This document shows, in pieces, positions 46,701-61,700 of a stretch of 64,000 nucleotides of DNA. Numbering within the stretch: the first letter of the stretch is position 1; each line of letters begins with the position of its first letter. Source of the DNA: Aquatica leii (Eukaryota > Arthropoda > Insecta > Coleoptera > Lampyridae); NCBI GenBank assembly GCA_035610365.1, contig CM069436.1:8856937-8920936 (forward strand), in the 5' to 3' direction. Under the pieces are notes generated by a model. The model was not told the origin of the DNA. It searched no databases and saw nothing but the letters and a program-made list of their open reading frames with translations. A program made the translations under genes and the position numbers.

Positions 46701-49700
46701 TGATCACAGAAGAAGAATTTGAAGAGATCTATTTTATTGAAAACTCTTTTGAGAAAATTGAAAACAAATACGAAAAAAACGCTACCAACGTTTAGTGGCG
46801 GATGCGAAGAATGGCCCACTTTTCACGATGTATTCTTCAAAGTAATTCATGGTAATGCAACCTTAACAAACATTTAGCAAATGTAGTACTACTTAAAATT
46901 ACACAAAAGAGGAGACGCCAGCGCTATCATCCAACATGAAGCTGCTTGGAACTTGTTAAAAAAACGCTACCAAAATAGACAGAAAAACTTCGCGGAAATT
47001 CAAGAAATCGGGCAAAAAAACAACTAAAAAAAAGTTTCTGCAAGAATATTTCACTCTAAATCATATGAAGAAAGCATTACCAAAAAGACAACAAAACAAA
47101 TCAGTAATCCGGGAAAATAACACTACAACCAAGTTGAGAATAGTGTTCGATGCTTCATGAAAGACATCAACTAATATCAGTTTAAACGAAACGATGTTTG
47201 TGGAGCTAACGCTTCAACAAAACATGTCTGACATTCTTCTTCGATGGATAAAACACTACATCGTTTTTACCGAAGAAATCGAAAAGATGTACCGCCAAAC
47301 CAAGATTACCGAAGAAGATCAAAAATACCACTGAATACTTCGGAGATTTATTACAGCTCATCCCATTTAAGAATACATTTTAACATCAGAATCTATGGGA
47401 TTGCAAGTGCACTATACCTAGCAATAGAAACTCTTCAACAATTAGCATTTGACATTTGAATAATTTCCAAATGCATCCTACATCAAATCTTCTTTCCGGT
47501 GCAGAATCATTAAAAGAATACAATTCTGCAAAAACAGTTAACAAAACAACAAAAAACTTTTACAAACAATACCTGAAGGAAGTAGAGACGAAACGGTATT
47601 AAAAATAACTGAAGATGGCACAAGAAAGTCTCTTGAAGTACATTAATCAAACTTTTTATTTGAATACAAAACCTAGATTGAGATTAACATATGTCAGAGA
47701 GCATAGCAGCAAAATGGATAGATTTCCACCACTCCATATTTCACCACGATGAGTAACACTATCTCTACTATTTCTACACACAGGAGTAGAATACGCAGGT
47801 TCAATTTAAATTACAGCTTTCAAAGTAAGAGGTTGCAAATCGTACAAAAGCTACATTGCTGTATTCATCTAAAAGTAGTCAGTAGCATGACCACCGACGC
47901 ATTTATGGCAGCTTATAAAAGATTTACATCCAAAAGAAGTAATTGTGAACAACTATACAGTGACAATAGAACAAACGTTATAGGATAAACAAATTTTTCG
48001 AAAATGAAATTCGTCGACTAACAACGCAAGCAACAATTCAAGATCCCATAGCAACTGGTGGTGCTTAATGGCACTTCATTCCTCCAGCAGTTATTCATTT
48101 CGGAGGATTATGGGAAGCTGGAGTAAAATCAATAAAACACCATCTTAAACGAATTATTGGCAACTCAGCTTTAACTTATGAAGAACTAACGACACTACTA
48201 CACATCAGATTATTTTGGCGAAAGCATTGTGGACAATTACTTTGTATCACCCTGGGTTCACTACAATTGTAGCATGCTAGTTTGGGCAAGATTATACCGT
48301 TAAAAACGTAATCTTTAAGACGGATTTTTAATTATTTTTTAAAACTCAGTGATTTTTTGTTTTTGGTAAATTACTTGAACGCGTTTAGATTTATTGTTCC
48401 AGCCCGAACAGGCGACGTCAGTTACGAAGGTGGTGTCAGTAACTACGATACAAAAAGTACGCGCAATAAATTTACGTCTGCATCTATTCACAGAATGTAA
48501 AGCATTTTATATACTAAATTAAACGTAATGAATTTAGTAATATTTATTGATAGTTCGTTATCCTTGACAAACTAAGTATTTAAAGAATTAAATTTACATA
48601 ACTGGTTAATTCACTGTGTAACCATTATCTATATGCGTTAAACACTTTATTGCTAGCGGGCTTCATCCTCTCGATTGAGGTAACCTTATCCTTGATCACG
48701 CTCTCGTAAATTGGTGATTAAGTAAGGCGGCATAAACATCTCGATTTCAGATTAAAAAAGTTTTCCTCGGTGGCAACTCATTTGAGATAGATATCCGGTG
48801 AGCTTTCGGCTACTGATAATTCGCACGTAAGCCAACAGTAGCTTCTTTACTCCAATCCTCGTTATACATAAGAGGGCTAATCGGTATCATTAGCAGGAAA
48901 CCTAATAGCCCCATTTATGTATCCAGCGAAGATAAAAGACAGAGGACACGTTTTTTCAAAAATTAATATTGCAAAAATAAGAGAAAATTTTTGAGGTATT
49001 TCTGGTGCTATGGATATCTTAGAATATTTCCAACTTTTTAGTAACTATCTCAATCAAAAAAATGCAGTTGTTTTCCTTTAGTTATATTTTTCCACAAAAG
49101 ATGCATTCGTACGAATCTGTCCCATAGTGGGGCACATTTGGACAAGTAGTGGGGTACATTCGAACAAGTCTAATAAAATTCAGAATTTATTCATTTTTAA
49201 GAGAATAAAAGACATACATAATAGAAATAGTTTATTGAACATTATAACCGTCAAAATTGAAATAAAATTTTATGAGCGAGCATATCCTGAAAGTTCTTGA
49301 TGCTTCCACAGGGTTAGGTATTTTTGAAACAACGTCTTTTCTAGAAACAGTCGAAATATCTTGCAAGTCTGGAAAGCGAAAACCACTTTTATACTTTCGT
49401 AAAAAAATTACTGTATAAGAGCCATCATTATTGCAAGATTCCACTCTGCCAATGTAATGTAATGCCCTTTTGTTGGTCGGAAATTTGACAGGCAAATAAT
49501 CATTACAATTGATTACGTCGTCATCCAATAGCATAGGCACATCATTGTCTTGAAACTCATCCAGGGAATCTGTGGCAAATCCTAATCAGAATCTGAGTCA
49601 CTTTCTATTTTCTTCAACTTTTTCTTTGGTGCCTTCCCTTTGCCCTTCTCCCTAACTTTTGTATCTTTTTTGCTCACTTCACCTCCACTTTGTAATATAT

Positions 49701-52700
49701 TCCTCATCGTGTTTTTTCTTTCCAACTTTTGTTTTCTCCTAGTTTCCAATTCTTGAATTCTTTCCTTCTCCGGTGTTCTCGTATAAATTCTGGATTTGCC
49801 TAGTCGAGACTTTTTATTTGTTTTCCTCGGGCCTGCCTTTGGTAATGGTCTGACGATGTGCACGGATAATATTTTAGCTTTTGGTTTTGTAACGCGATTT
49901 ACTATGTCATTTAATAACATTCTTATCGTCATAGTCACTTCATCAATTTCCGAATCGGCCACATTGCTAGTGCTCATGCTGATGGACGGAATAAACGAAT
50001 TGTTATATGTAATAGAAGTTGATGGCAATTCACACTGTTTCATTTGAACTTCAGGATCTGCCCGATCTGTGACGAATGACCCCATGAAATCGTCATCGTT
50101 AAAAATCATAGAATTAATAGGCCACAAGCCGGTACTGGAGAAGCTGCGGATAATGTTTTTTGGTGTAAAACTTTGCAGATAAGGATCTGCAGTAAGTTTA
50201 GCGATGTCATAAATTCCAATTGGTTTTCCAGGATTTGAAATCATATAGTCATTAAAGGCAGCCTTACATCTGGTCTTAAATGGGCCATAAATGCACCTAT
50301 CTAGGCGTTGCATCTTGTGGGTGCAATGGGGTGGAAATGATAGTAGAACTATGCCATTTTCACGACAATAGTTTATCGCCTCAAGTGAAGTGTGTGTTTC
50401 ATGGTTATTAAGCAACAAAAGAATTGGATTTGCTTGGATACAACCAGTATGTTTTTGAATATACTTCTCGGCAAAGCCTATTGCCCCAGGTACGGAACCG
50501 TACATAAACTGCTCCTTCATACGTACACGAGGGAATACATATCCCGGAGGAATTGTATTTCCCACAGCAGAAATGACGCCGCACATTGTAACTAATACGC
50601 CCCTTTCAGCTGAAACGCACTGGCCCACTCCTTTTGTCCCTGTTTCGGCAATAACTTTTGAAGCCTGAAGAACGGTTGTCACACCAGTTTTGTCAGCATT
50701 CCAAATACGATTAGGAGAAAAATTGTATTTTTGTTGAACTTCTGCATAATTCTTAAAAAACGAAGTAACATTGGCTTTGTTGAAAGCCGCTGCTCGTGCA
50801 ATGCTGGTATTTTCTGCTTTCCGATAGGAAAGTTTCTGATGACGACTCATGAGTCATCTCATCCTTTCTACCCCAGCTGTTTTATTTTCGTTCCATGTGT
50901 CTGGAATTTTTTTACATAACATACTTGCATATTCATATGCCAACTGCCGCGTAGACTTGTAGGTCAACCCATAAAATATTTTGGAAGACTGCTGTAAGTA
51001 AATTTCCAACTGCTTTTCTTCTCCTGGAGAGAATATTTGACGGGTAGCATATTTTGATAAAGGAGACGCATCCTCATCTGAACTACTGCTTTCATTTTCC
51101 GAGTCAATTAAATTCTTCTTACTTTTGAGTTTCTTAAGACGGTCATAAAGAGTTGATTTTGGGATATTGAAAGTGCTTGCAGCCATGCGAATCGACATTT
51201 GGCGATTGAGCACCTATGACTTTATTTGTGAAGAGGGGCAAATTCGGACAGTCCGAAACTGACCCACTCGATTTGTGCGAATGTGCCCCATTTACAAAAA
51301 AACAAGAAAATGACTGAATAAAAATTCCCGCGCGATTCACAGTCCTTTTGATGATGTTACATATCGCACAACATATTTAATATCTACGGTAAATAGGATA
51401 AAACTTACCTCACTGTTCTTTTTAAGCTGATAAAGCTTACAATAACTCTAAAAAATTTATAAAAGCAGCACTGTTTTTCAATTTTCTCGAATAAATATTT
51501 TGGAAGTAATTGATGGCGGTCAACATTTACGTATCATAGATATGCTACTATAGAAGTATATTGTACTGTCAATACGACAGTGTGATAACACTACAAGTCG
51601 GTAAATTTGAATTGTCCGGAGGTGCTCCATGTCCGATCTTACCCCACCCACCCACCTTACCCTACATGTATATCCGCCTCTAATAAAAATTGACTTCAAG
51701 AAATCTTTCTAGATGTTGATACATTTTGTATTTGTAGGAAGAACGAAACTTCAAGTCTTGATGAAGATTAGAGATTAGATGTACTATGTACGTACATTGT
51801 TTGTTTAAATAACGTACGTTGTATGTACATACGTACCTAAAAATCCGTACATTGTACATCCCAGCAAACACAGATGGACTTAAATTACTGTTGAATTGCC
51901 ATTAAATTACGGTAATTTAAGTAGTAACTTAAACAGTAAAAAGGGCGCCATTAAGCAACCGCTTAAACTACCAAAAATTCATTGACTTCTAAATTACTAA
52001 TAAGCTACCATTAAAATACTGTTGTTATATTATCATTGAATTACTGTTAAACTATACTGTTTTGAACTACTAGCAAAACTATTAAATTATTATTAAACCA
52101 CTAACACATTTAAAAAAATTGTTTTTTTAGTTAATTATTGGTTTCTGTAATTTTCTTATCTATTTCGTTTACAGAATTTGACTCACATGATTGATAAATT
52201 GTGGGATTTTTTTAAATTCAGAATTTAATTTTAGTACTTACCTGGGGTTTGATCTCACGAACATCAGGAAAATCCCTTGCAACCTAAACGTGTTAACCAC
52301 TACTCTACCTGACCTAATACTATAAACGCTAACTACACGTTATATATGTTAAATACAAAATCGAGTAACTTATTCGTAATTTAATACTTTCAACGTGAAC
52401 CATTAAATATTTCACATGACAATCAGACTGATGATGAATTAGTCCTATATGTACATTTGCATCGCTACGTATTAATTATACTCTTGTTGTTTTTGTTATT
52501 CTGTAATCAGGATAATTCATGTCTTAGTTCCTTGAAGTGGTTTATATAATTCGAATATTTTTGGATACGGCAGGTAGACGTCTTTCAGGATCTCGTGAAC
52601 TGTGGCGCTGTAGTCTGTATATATCAAAATATTGTTATTATCCGTCTTACAAACATTTACCGGTACATTTTTTCTAACCTTCCTTGCTTTTATCGTTGTA

Positions 52701-55700
52701 TTTGTTGTTAATAAAACTTTAGGTATTATTATAAGTAAATTAACTTTTAATTAATAAATAAATATCTGATTATTTTTAATTTTTATTGACGTGAGTGCCT
52801 TTTAAATAGACTAACGTTTTTGGAATTCAGATAGACTTGTCAAATTTTTGACTTTTAGTTTATTAATTCCGATTTTTGACTCAAGGTCACAGTTCACGAC
52901 ATAATGAAACGCCTCTACATAATTTCATGCAATATTGATATTCTTGTATCATAAGTTATAATATTTACTTTTGTTTTATATTTATATTGCGTTACTGGAT
53001 CCCGCAGACCGCAGATTGACCAATGCTATTTGACTTTCCAATATAAGTATTTTCGTAAACTGTACGAAATCTTTTTAGTTGTCGATAATAATTGCCACTT
53101 TCCTTCTTTCTATGCATTCTTCAAGCAATTGTTTGATAGCAGACCTAACTGTTTGGCAAATATAACGACTATTTTTAAAATAGTTTAGCTTAACATTTAT
53201 ATAGCAACTCTATTACTACTGACTATTAATTTACCTTGTATTTTAACGGACATTCAATTACCATTAAACTTCCCAACCTAATTCTGGAATTACTACTAAG
53301 TTACTGAGTAAACTATTCAAGCTACCAATCATTACATAACTCCTAAATTACTTTTGAATTGCTGGGTAGTATAATGGTAACTCAATTACCGGTAAACTAC
53401 AACGTTCAATTTTTTAATTACTCTTAAGTTACTGGTTAAACTATTTTTAAGCTACCCACCATTACATTACTCCTTAATTACTTTCTAATTACTGTGTGGT
53501 ATAACGGTGACTCAATTACCATTTAACTACAACGTTCAATTTTTTAATGACTCTTAAGTTACTGGTTAAACTATTCTTAAGCTACGCACCATTACATTAC
53601 TCCTTAATTACATTCTAATTACAGGGTAGTATAATGGTGAGTCAATTACCATTAAATTACAACGTTTATTTTTTTAATTACTATTAAGTTACTAATTAAA
53701 TTACTTTTATGCTACCACAATACTGAAATACTCCCAAACTACTTCGTATACTACTTTTAAACTAGTAACCATTTAAATTACTGCTAAACGTCACCTTAGA
53801 CTACTCTTAAATTACGAAAAAAATTAAATTACTTATAAATTACTTTTCAATACCCAATAAACTACTAAATTAAGCTACCTTGTGTTTGCTGGGATACTTG
53901 TACTACATATATGAGCTGTTTATTCATTTGAAAGTAACTTTTAGTTTTTGATTAAACGTTATTTATTTATTATAGTCTCACAAATTTTCTTTCAGTAAAT
54001 GCACAAGAATGGCGACTACTCGGTCAAGAACAAAACGGCTTGCTGTTACTATCTTGGGTACAATCGGACAATTTAACCACAACACACATAGGAACTTATT
54101 GCTACGAACAAAACACCTTAGATACCGTATACACTTTCCAAAAACCCACAACCGTAATTCAAGCATCAATCAATGCTAACAAAACCGTGCTAGGTTACGT
54201 TATCAAAGAATATGAAGACCCCGCCGTAGTGACGTCGTACACCTACAAACCCGTAATCGTTAACATTGAAGATATTGATAAACCCATCGTTTATGATCTC
54301 AATATAGTAAAACCCAAACAAATTATGATACAATTTTTATACCGGAAACAGTCGTTATTAAACGAGAACCATAGTGATAAATTTTTAGTATTAATCCACG
54401 AAGAATGTAAGTACATATAAGTGTGTGTCGTATATAGTTATGTGTCTCTTTAAAGGCGTTTTACACTACCAAATTCAAGCTGATGCGTTCGAAGTCAAAA
54501 CCGTTGACACACTAGTACGCGCTTTTCTTTGGGCGCAGTGGGATCCGTTGCATCAGACCCTTTATTACATACACTATAAAAAAACAACCAGAGCACTTGT
54601 CGAAGACGAAGAAGAACTTAAAAAAAATCACGAGAACAAGTCATCGCCGACTCTTTCAGGTCTACAATTCCACGACGATTTACCTCACGAAACGGTGGTA
54701 AGACTTTTACTTAAAAACTTTTGCAGTCATTCATTGCTACGTTTTATTTAAGTTAAACATTCCGTTGAATTTACCTCATTTATCTTCAATTTCTACGTCG
54801 TGTGATGTTTACGAAGACGACACAGTACCGTTACGTATTCACAATTGCTCCTTAGACCTTATGGTACTTACTGAGTCTGAAGGTTTTATATGCGTTTGTC
54901 ATCACTATTTGTATCAGGTTTGAACTATACCAAGTTTTTACCAACATCTTATGCTAATTTTTAGCCCGTTCAACCGGCAACCAATTTAGAAGAGAACGAT
55001 TCAACTCCGGTACATTTTGCTTATTCCGTGACGGTATTACACCAGAGTTGTGTAATACATTGTGTAATACCAGGCATACCGTGGAACCAAGCAAAAACTA
55101 TTCGTCCCACATTTTTATTATACGGAGATCACCACATATTGGTGTTTATACCAGGAATTTGTACGCAGCTACTAGACGTAGGAATTTTGCACGAACCGAC
55201 TTGTCACATAACAATTCCCGTGGATTTATTAGATTTTAAAATAGAACAAATTATGTTTGTGCCAGTGCTTAAAATGGGCAACGCTAAAGTATTAAACATG
55301 ACTAATTTAGAAATAATTGATCTCACCGTAACTTCTCAACAATTAATTCAAATATTTAAAAGCGATACAACAATAGAGAATAAGCTTTCCATATTGCATT
55401 ACTTCTTAGTCCATCACCACGATACCGATGCCATTAATGAGGTAAAGTACTAAAACTTATCAACAAATCTAAAACTAAATTTGTAGATTCTCACGTGCCA
55501 AATAAATACGTTATTATTCACTGGTCTTCCGCAGTTAATGCGCGAATATCTCATCGGGAGTTCTTACTCAACCGTCAGAAGAAATTTACCATCCGATGCT
55601 AGTCAATTAATTAATTTACTTCCGATAACCACACAACCAACCGGATGCGATACTGAAATTAAAGTTAATAATAATTTTATTTCGTTGTCGCAAGACGCAC

Positions 55701-58700
55701 TGTGGAATGCGTCGATGATGCTTTTATCGCCACAACAAAGACTGGTTCCCTACAGAGCGGATATATGGACGAAGCTCTGGGATCATTTGATTAAAACCGT
55801 TAAGTTAAAGCAGAAGTTCAAACCTAGTCAAGTGGTCGAAAAATTATTGGTGTCGTTAGTTTGTTATCAGGTAAGTTGGTTATGGCCAACGGCTTATTGT
55901 GCCCCGTAGAGTTTCTACTCCTAAGTTCTACTTCCTCAAAAATTTTTAGAGTAAGAGCCATATAGTACCTATCGTCCATAAGATGTCCAATTTTAGTCCA
56001 ACATATATCCTCTCGTTCATGAACAATTTATGTACGTCTTATGGATTATCGTTAGACTACATCCGGTGGACGTCATTTCCACGTCCACGCACGTTATTAA
56101 TAGACATTCAGCGTATGTCCGTACGCGGTGTCTAGCGGATGTCGATTTTTGGGACAAAAAGGCATCTATGGATAGGATGTTACAGGTCCAATAATAAACA
56201 CCCAGGAAATGTAATAATTACGGTAGACAATTTTTCTGGAAGTTATTAGAAAACTGATCTTTTCTACAACGAACCTAGAAACTTCTCGATTTTTGACAAT
56301 CTTCCAAATGGAGTCGAAATATTCAAATGCTCCTGTATCTAAGAAACCTCCCTCTTCGTTGCTTAAAGAACTTTCAATTCTGAGTGTGAGATGTAAGCTC
56401 AGTACCATACGATTTACGCGTTTGGTAAGCATATTCCCATCGAGCACACTTCGTTGATTGTACGTACATTTGTGGTACATCTTATGTACATCTTTGGTTT
56501 CATTTATTCTCAGTCTCATTCCACTTTTTTATTCTTTCTCCTATCACTTTTAACAATTTTTTTAAAACCGGATGGAGGCATATCGATCTAAATCCCCCCG
56601 CTTCACCGTTATGTTTAGTAGGCTTTAGGATCAGCGCCAAACTCCCGGTCTTCTATTCTCTCGAAAAGGACCTGCTTCCAAGTTGTGTCACGACTACTAC
56701 CACGTTAGGATATGGTACGTCTCGGCCGTTGACCAGGCTCACGCCGAAACTAAGGGAGAGACGTATCCGTTTTAAGAGCAACAACACCAAATGGTAGAAT
56801 GTAGGTCTGTGTAGATCAGGTCTATAAGTAGTATACATCCAGAGTGCACCAGGATTAGGCGATTGCGCTACAGTGCCTGGAGTACTGCCTTCTGACTGAT
56901 TGCATTTAATGTCTCCGATATTTTGACTTAACTTGCTTGGTGTTCCTAATGTCTCAAGTTTCTTAGCTCCTCCTTGATACTAAAGTTTTTTCTTACAAAG
57001 CTTAATTCCTTCTAGCCGCACATGAAAGTTTCTTAGATGGGTTCTTCTTTTCAGAGTCTCCAGTCCTATTAGTGTTTGTTAGATCTAATATTTTTCGTTT
57101 ACTTACTCCATATTATTATTATTATTATTTTACCTAAGGGCGGTCCCAATATGGTCCCGGCACCGCGACCTGTAGGTCTATTGTGCTCCCCGATGTTTTC
57201 TATCCTTCTAGGATACCTGTATCTTTGACAAAGTCCAGGATTTCAGTAGGGCGAATCTTCGTTACTTCCTCTTGTGTAATCTTTTCATTTCCAAATAGGC
57301 GTTCCCTTGCCCTTGTGAATGCTTCACAGTGACAGATGACGTGGTATGGAGTTTCTTTCTCCTCACCACAATCCCTGCATAACGGGCTATCAGTCAATCC
57401 CATTTTATGCAGATGTTTGTTTAAGCGAAAGTGGCCTGTCACCATCTCTGTCGCAAGTTTGATCTTCGTCCTACTTAACTTTAAGATGGACGTTGCTAAG
57501 CCCTCGTCGGGAGTTTTCAGAAAGACCTTAGAATGATCCTGTCCTGGGACTTTCGACTGCAGTGCTCTTTCGTGAGTATTGCTTGAATCTTCTGTTTGGC
57601 TGTGTTATCTGTAATCCCACAAGCCGGTTCAGGGCCTATGAGTGGTTTCGCACTTGCCGCCCTGGCAAGCCCGTCAGCAACCTGGTTTCCCGCATGCCCA
57701 GGTGCCCACACTAGTGTAACTGTATTACACTTACCTAGTGCGTTTAGCATTTGTGTACATTCCAGTACTAGCCCTGAGTTCAACACATATGAATCTAATG
57801 TTGCAATCGCTGCTTTGCTGTCTGTGACTATAAAGATTCTCCGTTTAGAAAGGTTCTCTTTTAATAGTTGAGCAGATGCTGTCAGGATTGCATATACCTC
57901 GGCTTGGAACATGATCGCTTTTTGACCTAGGCTTACAGAGATTCCGCAGCCCTGTCCATTGCTCCTGTACACTCCAGAGCCAGTGCCCTTAGTGGTTTTT
58001 GAGGCATCTGTGTAATACACGATTCCATTCAGCTTTGTTTTGTTGGAATTGTTCTCCCAGTCGTAACGGGTGGGGATTGTTGTCTCAAACAGTTTAATAG
58101 GACAAACTGTTTTGGGTATTCTTTCAGTTATCATACTGAGGTTTTTGTCTTTAGAGATCTCGTCAAAGATGGTCCAATACCCTTGACGATCCCTCCTCGC
58201 CGTTGACTCTCAGACGGTATGCCCCTCTGAGTGCCTCCGCCCTAATTACTAGGTGTAGTGGCGGCAGGTCCAAGAGAGTCTCAATGGCTGCCGTCGGAGT
58301 TGCCCCCGTGATTCCAAGGCAAGCTCTGCGTTGTACCTTGCTGAGAGTCTGTATGGCCCTCTGGGTGAAGGTCCTATGCCACCACACCAGTGACGCGTAC
58401 GTAATGAACGGTCTGATTATTCGAGTGTATATCCAGTGGGTCATCTTTGGAGATAAGCCCCACTTGCTTCCGAACGCTCGCCTGCAAGTCCACAAAAACT
58501 TTGTGGCTTTGTTCGCTATTCTTTCTAGGTGTGGTTTGAAGGTTAGCCCCTGGTCTAATGTTACGCCCAAGTATTTGCCTTCCCTCACTACCTGTAGTTT
58601 GGCTCCGTACATTGCTATGCTCTTTAGCTTTGTCGGGCCTTTCCTTCATGAGAAGAGAATGAGGTTTGTTTTTGCCAGATTGACGGACAAGCCCTCTTCT

Positions 58701-61700
58701 CTACACCACCGTTCAACTAGATTTAAGGCTCCCTGCATCACAACTGATACGGTCTCTTCAAATCTGCCACGTACCACAGTCACTATGTCGTCGGCATAGC
58801 CAACCGTGTTGTAGCCTACCTCACTTAATTGTCTCAGCAGTCCGTCTACCACCAAACACCACAGTAACGGGGAGAGAACTCCCCCCTGCGGACATCCTCG
58901 TGCAGCTCGGACCGCTACAGAGTCGTTATTAAGCGAGGCCGTGATGTTTCTATGTCTTAGCATGGTATCAATCCATCTAGCCACGGTAGTATGTACCCCT
59001 TTGCTTTCCATAGAAGTTTTAATCAATTCTAGAGAGGTATTATTAAACGCCCCCTCTATGTCTAAAAACTCCCCCAGAATCACTTCCTTGCAGGAGATCG
59101 TCCTTTCGGCTACGTCCACTACTCTGTGGACGGCAAGCTCACAGGATTTACCTGGTTGATAGGCACATTGGTATTTACTGATGGGATCAGGCCCCAGCAC
59201 CTCGTCCCTAATGTGTCGCTCAATGAGTTTCTCCAATAGTTTGAGAAGAAATGACGTTAGACTGTTAGGTCTAAACGACTTAGCTAGGGCGTATGAGTCC
59301 CACCCAGGTTTGGGTATAAATACGACTTTTACGTCCCTTCACGCGTTAGGTATGTATCCCAGGGCAACGCTTGCCCTTAGTAATGTACATAGTGTGGAGG
59401 CTAGCAGATCTAAGTCTTGTTGTAATAGAGCAGGGAAAATTCCATCCATCCCTGGGGATTTGTATGGATGAAAATTTTTCACTGCCCACCTAATTTTGGT
59501 TAGGTTCGCTATCTGACGAGCTAGGACCCAATCTGTCCTGTTCCCCCTCGAGAAGGGTTCCAGAGTTGTTGATACGCTAGCGTCAGATTTGGTGAGGGTC
59601 TTTGATCCCGGAAAGTGTGACTGGAGCAGAAGCTCTAAGGCCGCCTTTACGATCTCTGTGTAACCCCCCACGCTTTTCTTCAAGGAACCGATTCTAGCCT
59701 CTGTTCCTCCTTGTAAGACTCTTTGGAGTCCCGCACCTTCTGGAATCTGTTCCTCCACGAGTCACCTTTTGCCTTTATTATGGCCTTATTGCATTCGGTG
59801 AGTGTGGTTCGGTATGAACCGCATTCCCCGGTGTTTTTTGCTCTATTAAAGAGCTTTCTTGTCTGAGACCGCAATCGAGAGAGTCTTTCATGCCACCAGG
59901 TCATTTTACTTGAGGTTCTTTTCTCTTTCGCGGGACAGCTTCCCTCATAGGCATCTATGATGGCCATGCGAAGGTTTTCTTCCATGGCCTCCAATCCCGC
60001 CGAGTCATTGACCTCGTCGGAGCAGTTCTCGAGCTTTAGGTTCTCTCTTTAGAGGTCCCAATTGGTTCTTCTCGGATTTCTGTATACGGCCATTGCCGCT
60101 TCGCTTGACTCAATGTCGAAGCGAATATATCTATGGTCAGATAGCGATGGCTCTTCCGACACATGCCATTTGTGTACTGAGCTGCAGGTAGTCACAGTTC
60201 CAAATGTTATATCAATTACCTCCCATCGTCGAATATTGACGAAGGTCGGCTCGTTGTCTACGTTGGCCACCTCGAGATTCTTATTAATAATATAATCTAG
60301 GAAAGACTCACCTCTTTTGTTGATGCCCGTGCTGCCCCACACAGTGTGGTGCGCATTGGCATCGCATCCGAGGAGGATTTGCCATTCTTTCCGCTGACAG
60401 TGGTCCACCAGTTTGAAGACTTCTATGGTTGGTGGTGGATTTGGTTGGTCGTAGAAGAGGTTTGCGGATCCGAGCACTAGCTCTCTCTCGCTCCCATCCC
60501 TTTGTCAGCGTCATTACCGCCAGGTCTCTGCAACAGAATTCCCAAAGTGGCAGTAGTTTAACGCTATCTCTAGCTATAATGCACGATCTGGGATTGGTTT
60601 CGGTTGGCTCAGCAATGAGCCGCGTTCCTCTTAATCGCAGACCTCGTATTTGCCCTTTAAAAGTCCAAGGTTCTTGTACCAGGGCTACATCAATATGATG
60701 TTTATTCATATAAGCACAGAGCGCAGCAGATGCCGCTTTACTGTGATGCAGGTTTATTTGTACAAGTTTAACCATTTAAACCTGTATCTACCAACTGGGG
60801 TGCAATGGATTACGCAGTGGGCTGTGGTTCCTCTGAGAGCCCCTCAACCACTGTCGTCTCTTCGCACTTCATACTGGTCGCCTCCTCTCCCCCCACCTTC
60901 GTCTTTGAGAGGAGTTTAAACGTCACTCTAGTGAGGTTGACGTAGGGACTATGGTTGCAAATATCCCCCATCTTGTCCTAGAAAGTTTGGTCCGTAAGGA
61001 AAATAAATGTTTGTCCTTTGAGGTCCTCCTTCCTGTCCACTAGGCGCCAGTTGCTGGTTACAACACCAGCATAATGGATCTCAATCCTTTTCAGAATCTT
61101 TACCGGTTCCACATGGGCCCCGGATATCCAGGCGTGTGCTCGCACTGGTTTTGGAAGGTCTTTCGTTTCGAAGAATCGAAGTTTAGCTCCCTTCTACGGA
61201 GCTACTCTCCCTAGCGCCGTTTTCAACTAATCCACCGATACCTGGTCTGCGCATGTAATTAACAGCGCTCCCCCTCAGTGGCGACACCCCGTGAATTTAG
61301 GCAAAACCGCCCCAATGGACAGAGTGTCGATTCTATCGAAGATCCAGGTTTTAATTTGCCCTGTTTTCCTACTTCGACAGCGTGCACTCCAGGTCTTCAT
61401 GGACAAAAGCCATTTTGAAGTCTGTTGCTGCTTCGCTGAAAGTTCTGGTGTCCTTTTTGGTCCCAGACTTTGGCTTTTTTAAGGTACCTCCCTTGGGAGT
61501 GCTGTCGTCAGATCGGTGTAGCTTTTGCGTCCCAGTCCTAGAGACAGCTTTATTCTGTGAGGTGCTTGGTTGTCCCTATTTGGGCGATAAAAAAACAGGT
61601 TGCTTAAAGCCCCCTGCTTCTCTCATCGCTTTTCTTAATTTCCGGCGCACTGACCCGGAGAGTTTTTTACGTTCACCATGCAGTACCAGGTGCCCCGGCA

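Larger units (their letters stand above)
51860..53893. mobile_element. TIR element with CCCAGCAAACACA ends and internal minisatellite
   Basis: The left end CCCAGCAAACACA at 51860 mirrors TGTGTTTGCTGGG ending 53893 (13 bp perfect). AT flanks both ends, fitting a 2-bp target duplication. The first 250 bp and last 670 bp are packed with TTAATTAC, AAGTTACT and TTAAACTA words. No transposase is present in 2.03 kb. It sits in pigeon intron 1, its right end about 100 bp before exon 2. Confidence 0.8.

Noticed and set aside
56166-56519. 117-codon minus-strand frame as a novel host gene
   Set aside because: Its middle matches the [10 protein letters not shown] region of non-LTR RTs in a decayed form, so it was assigned to a retrotransposon relic.
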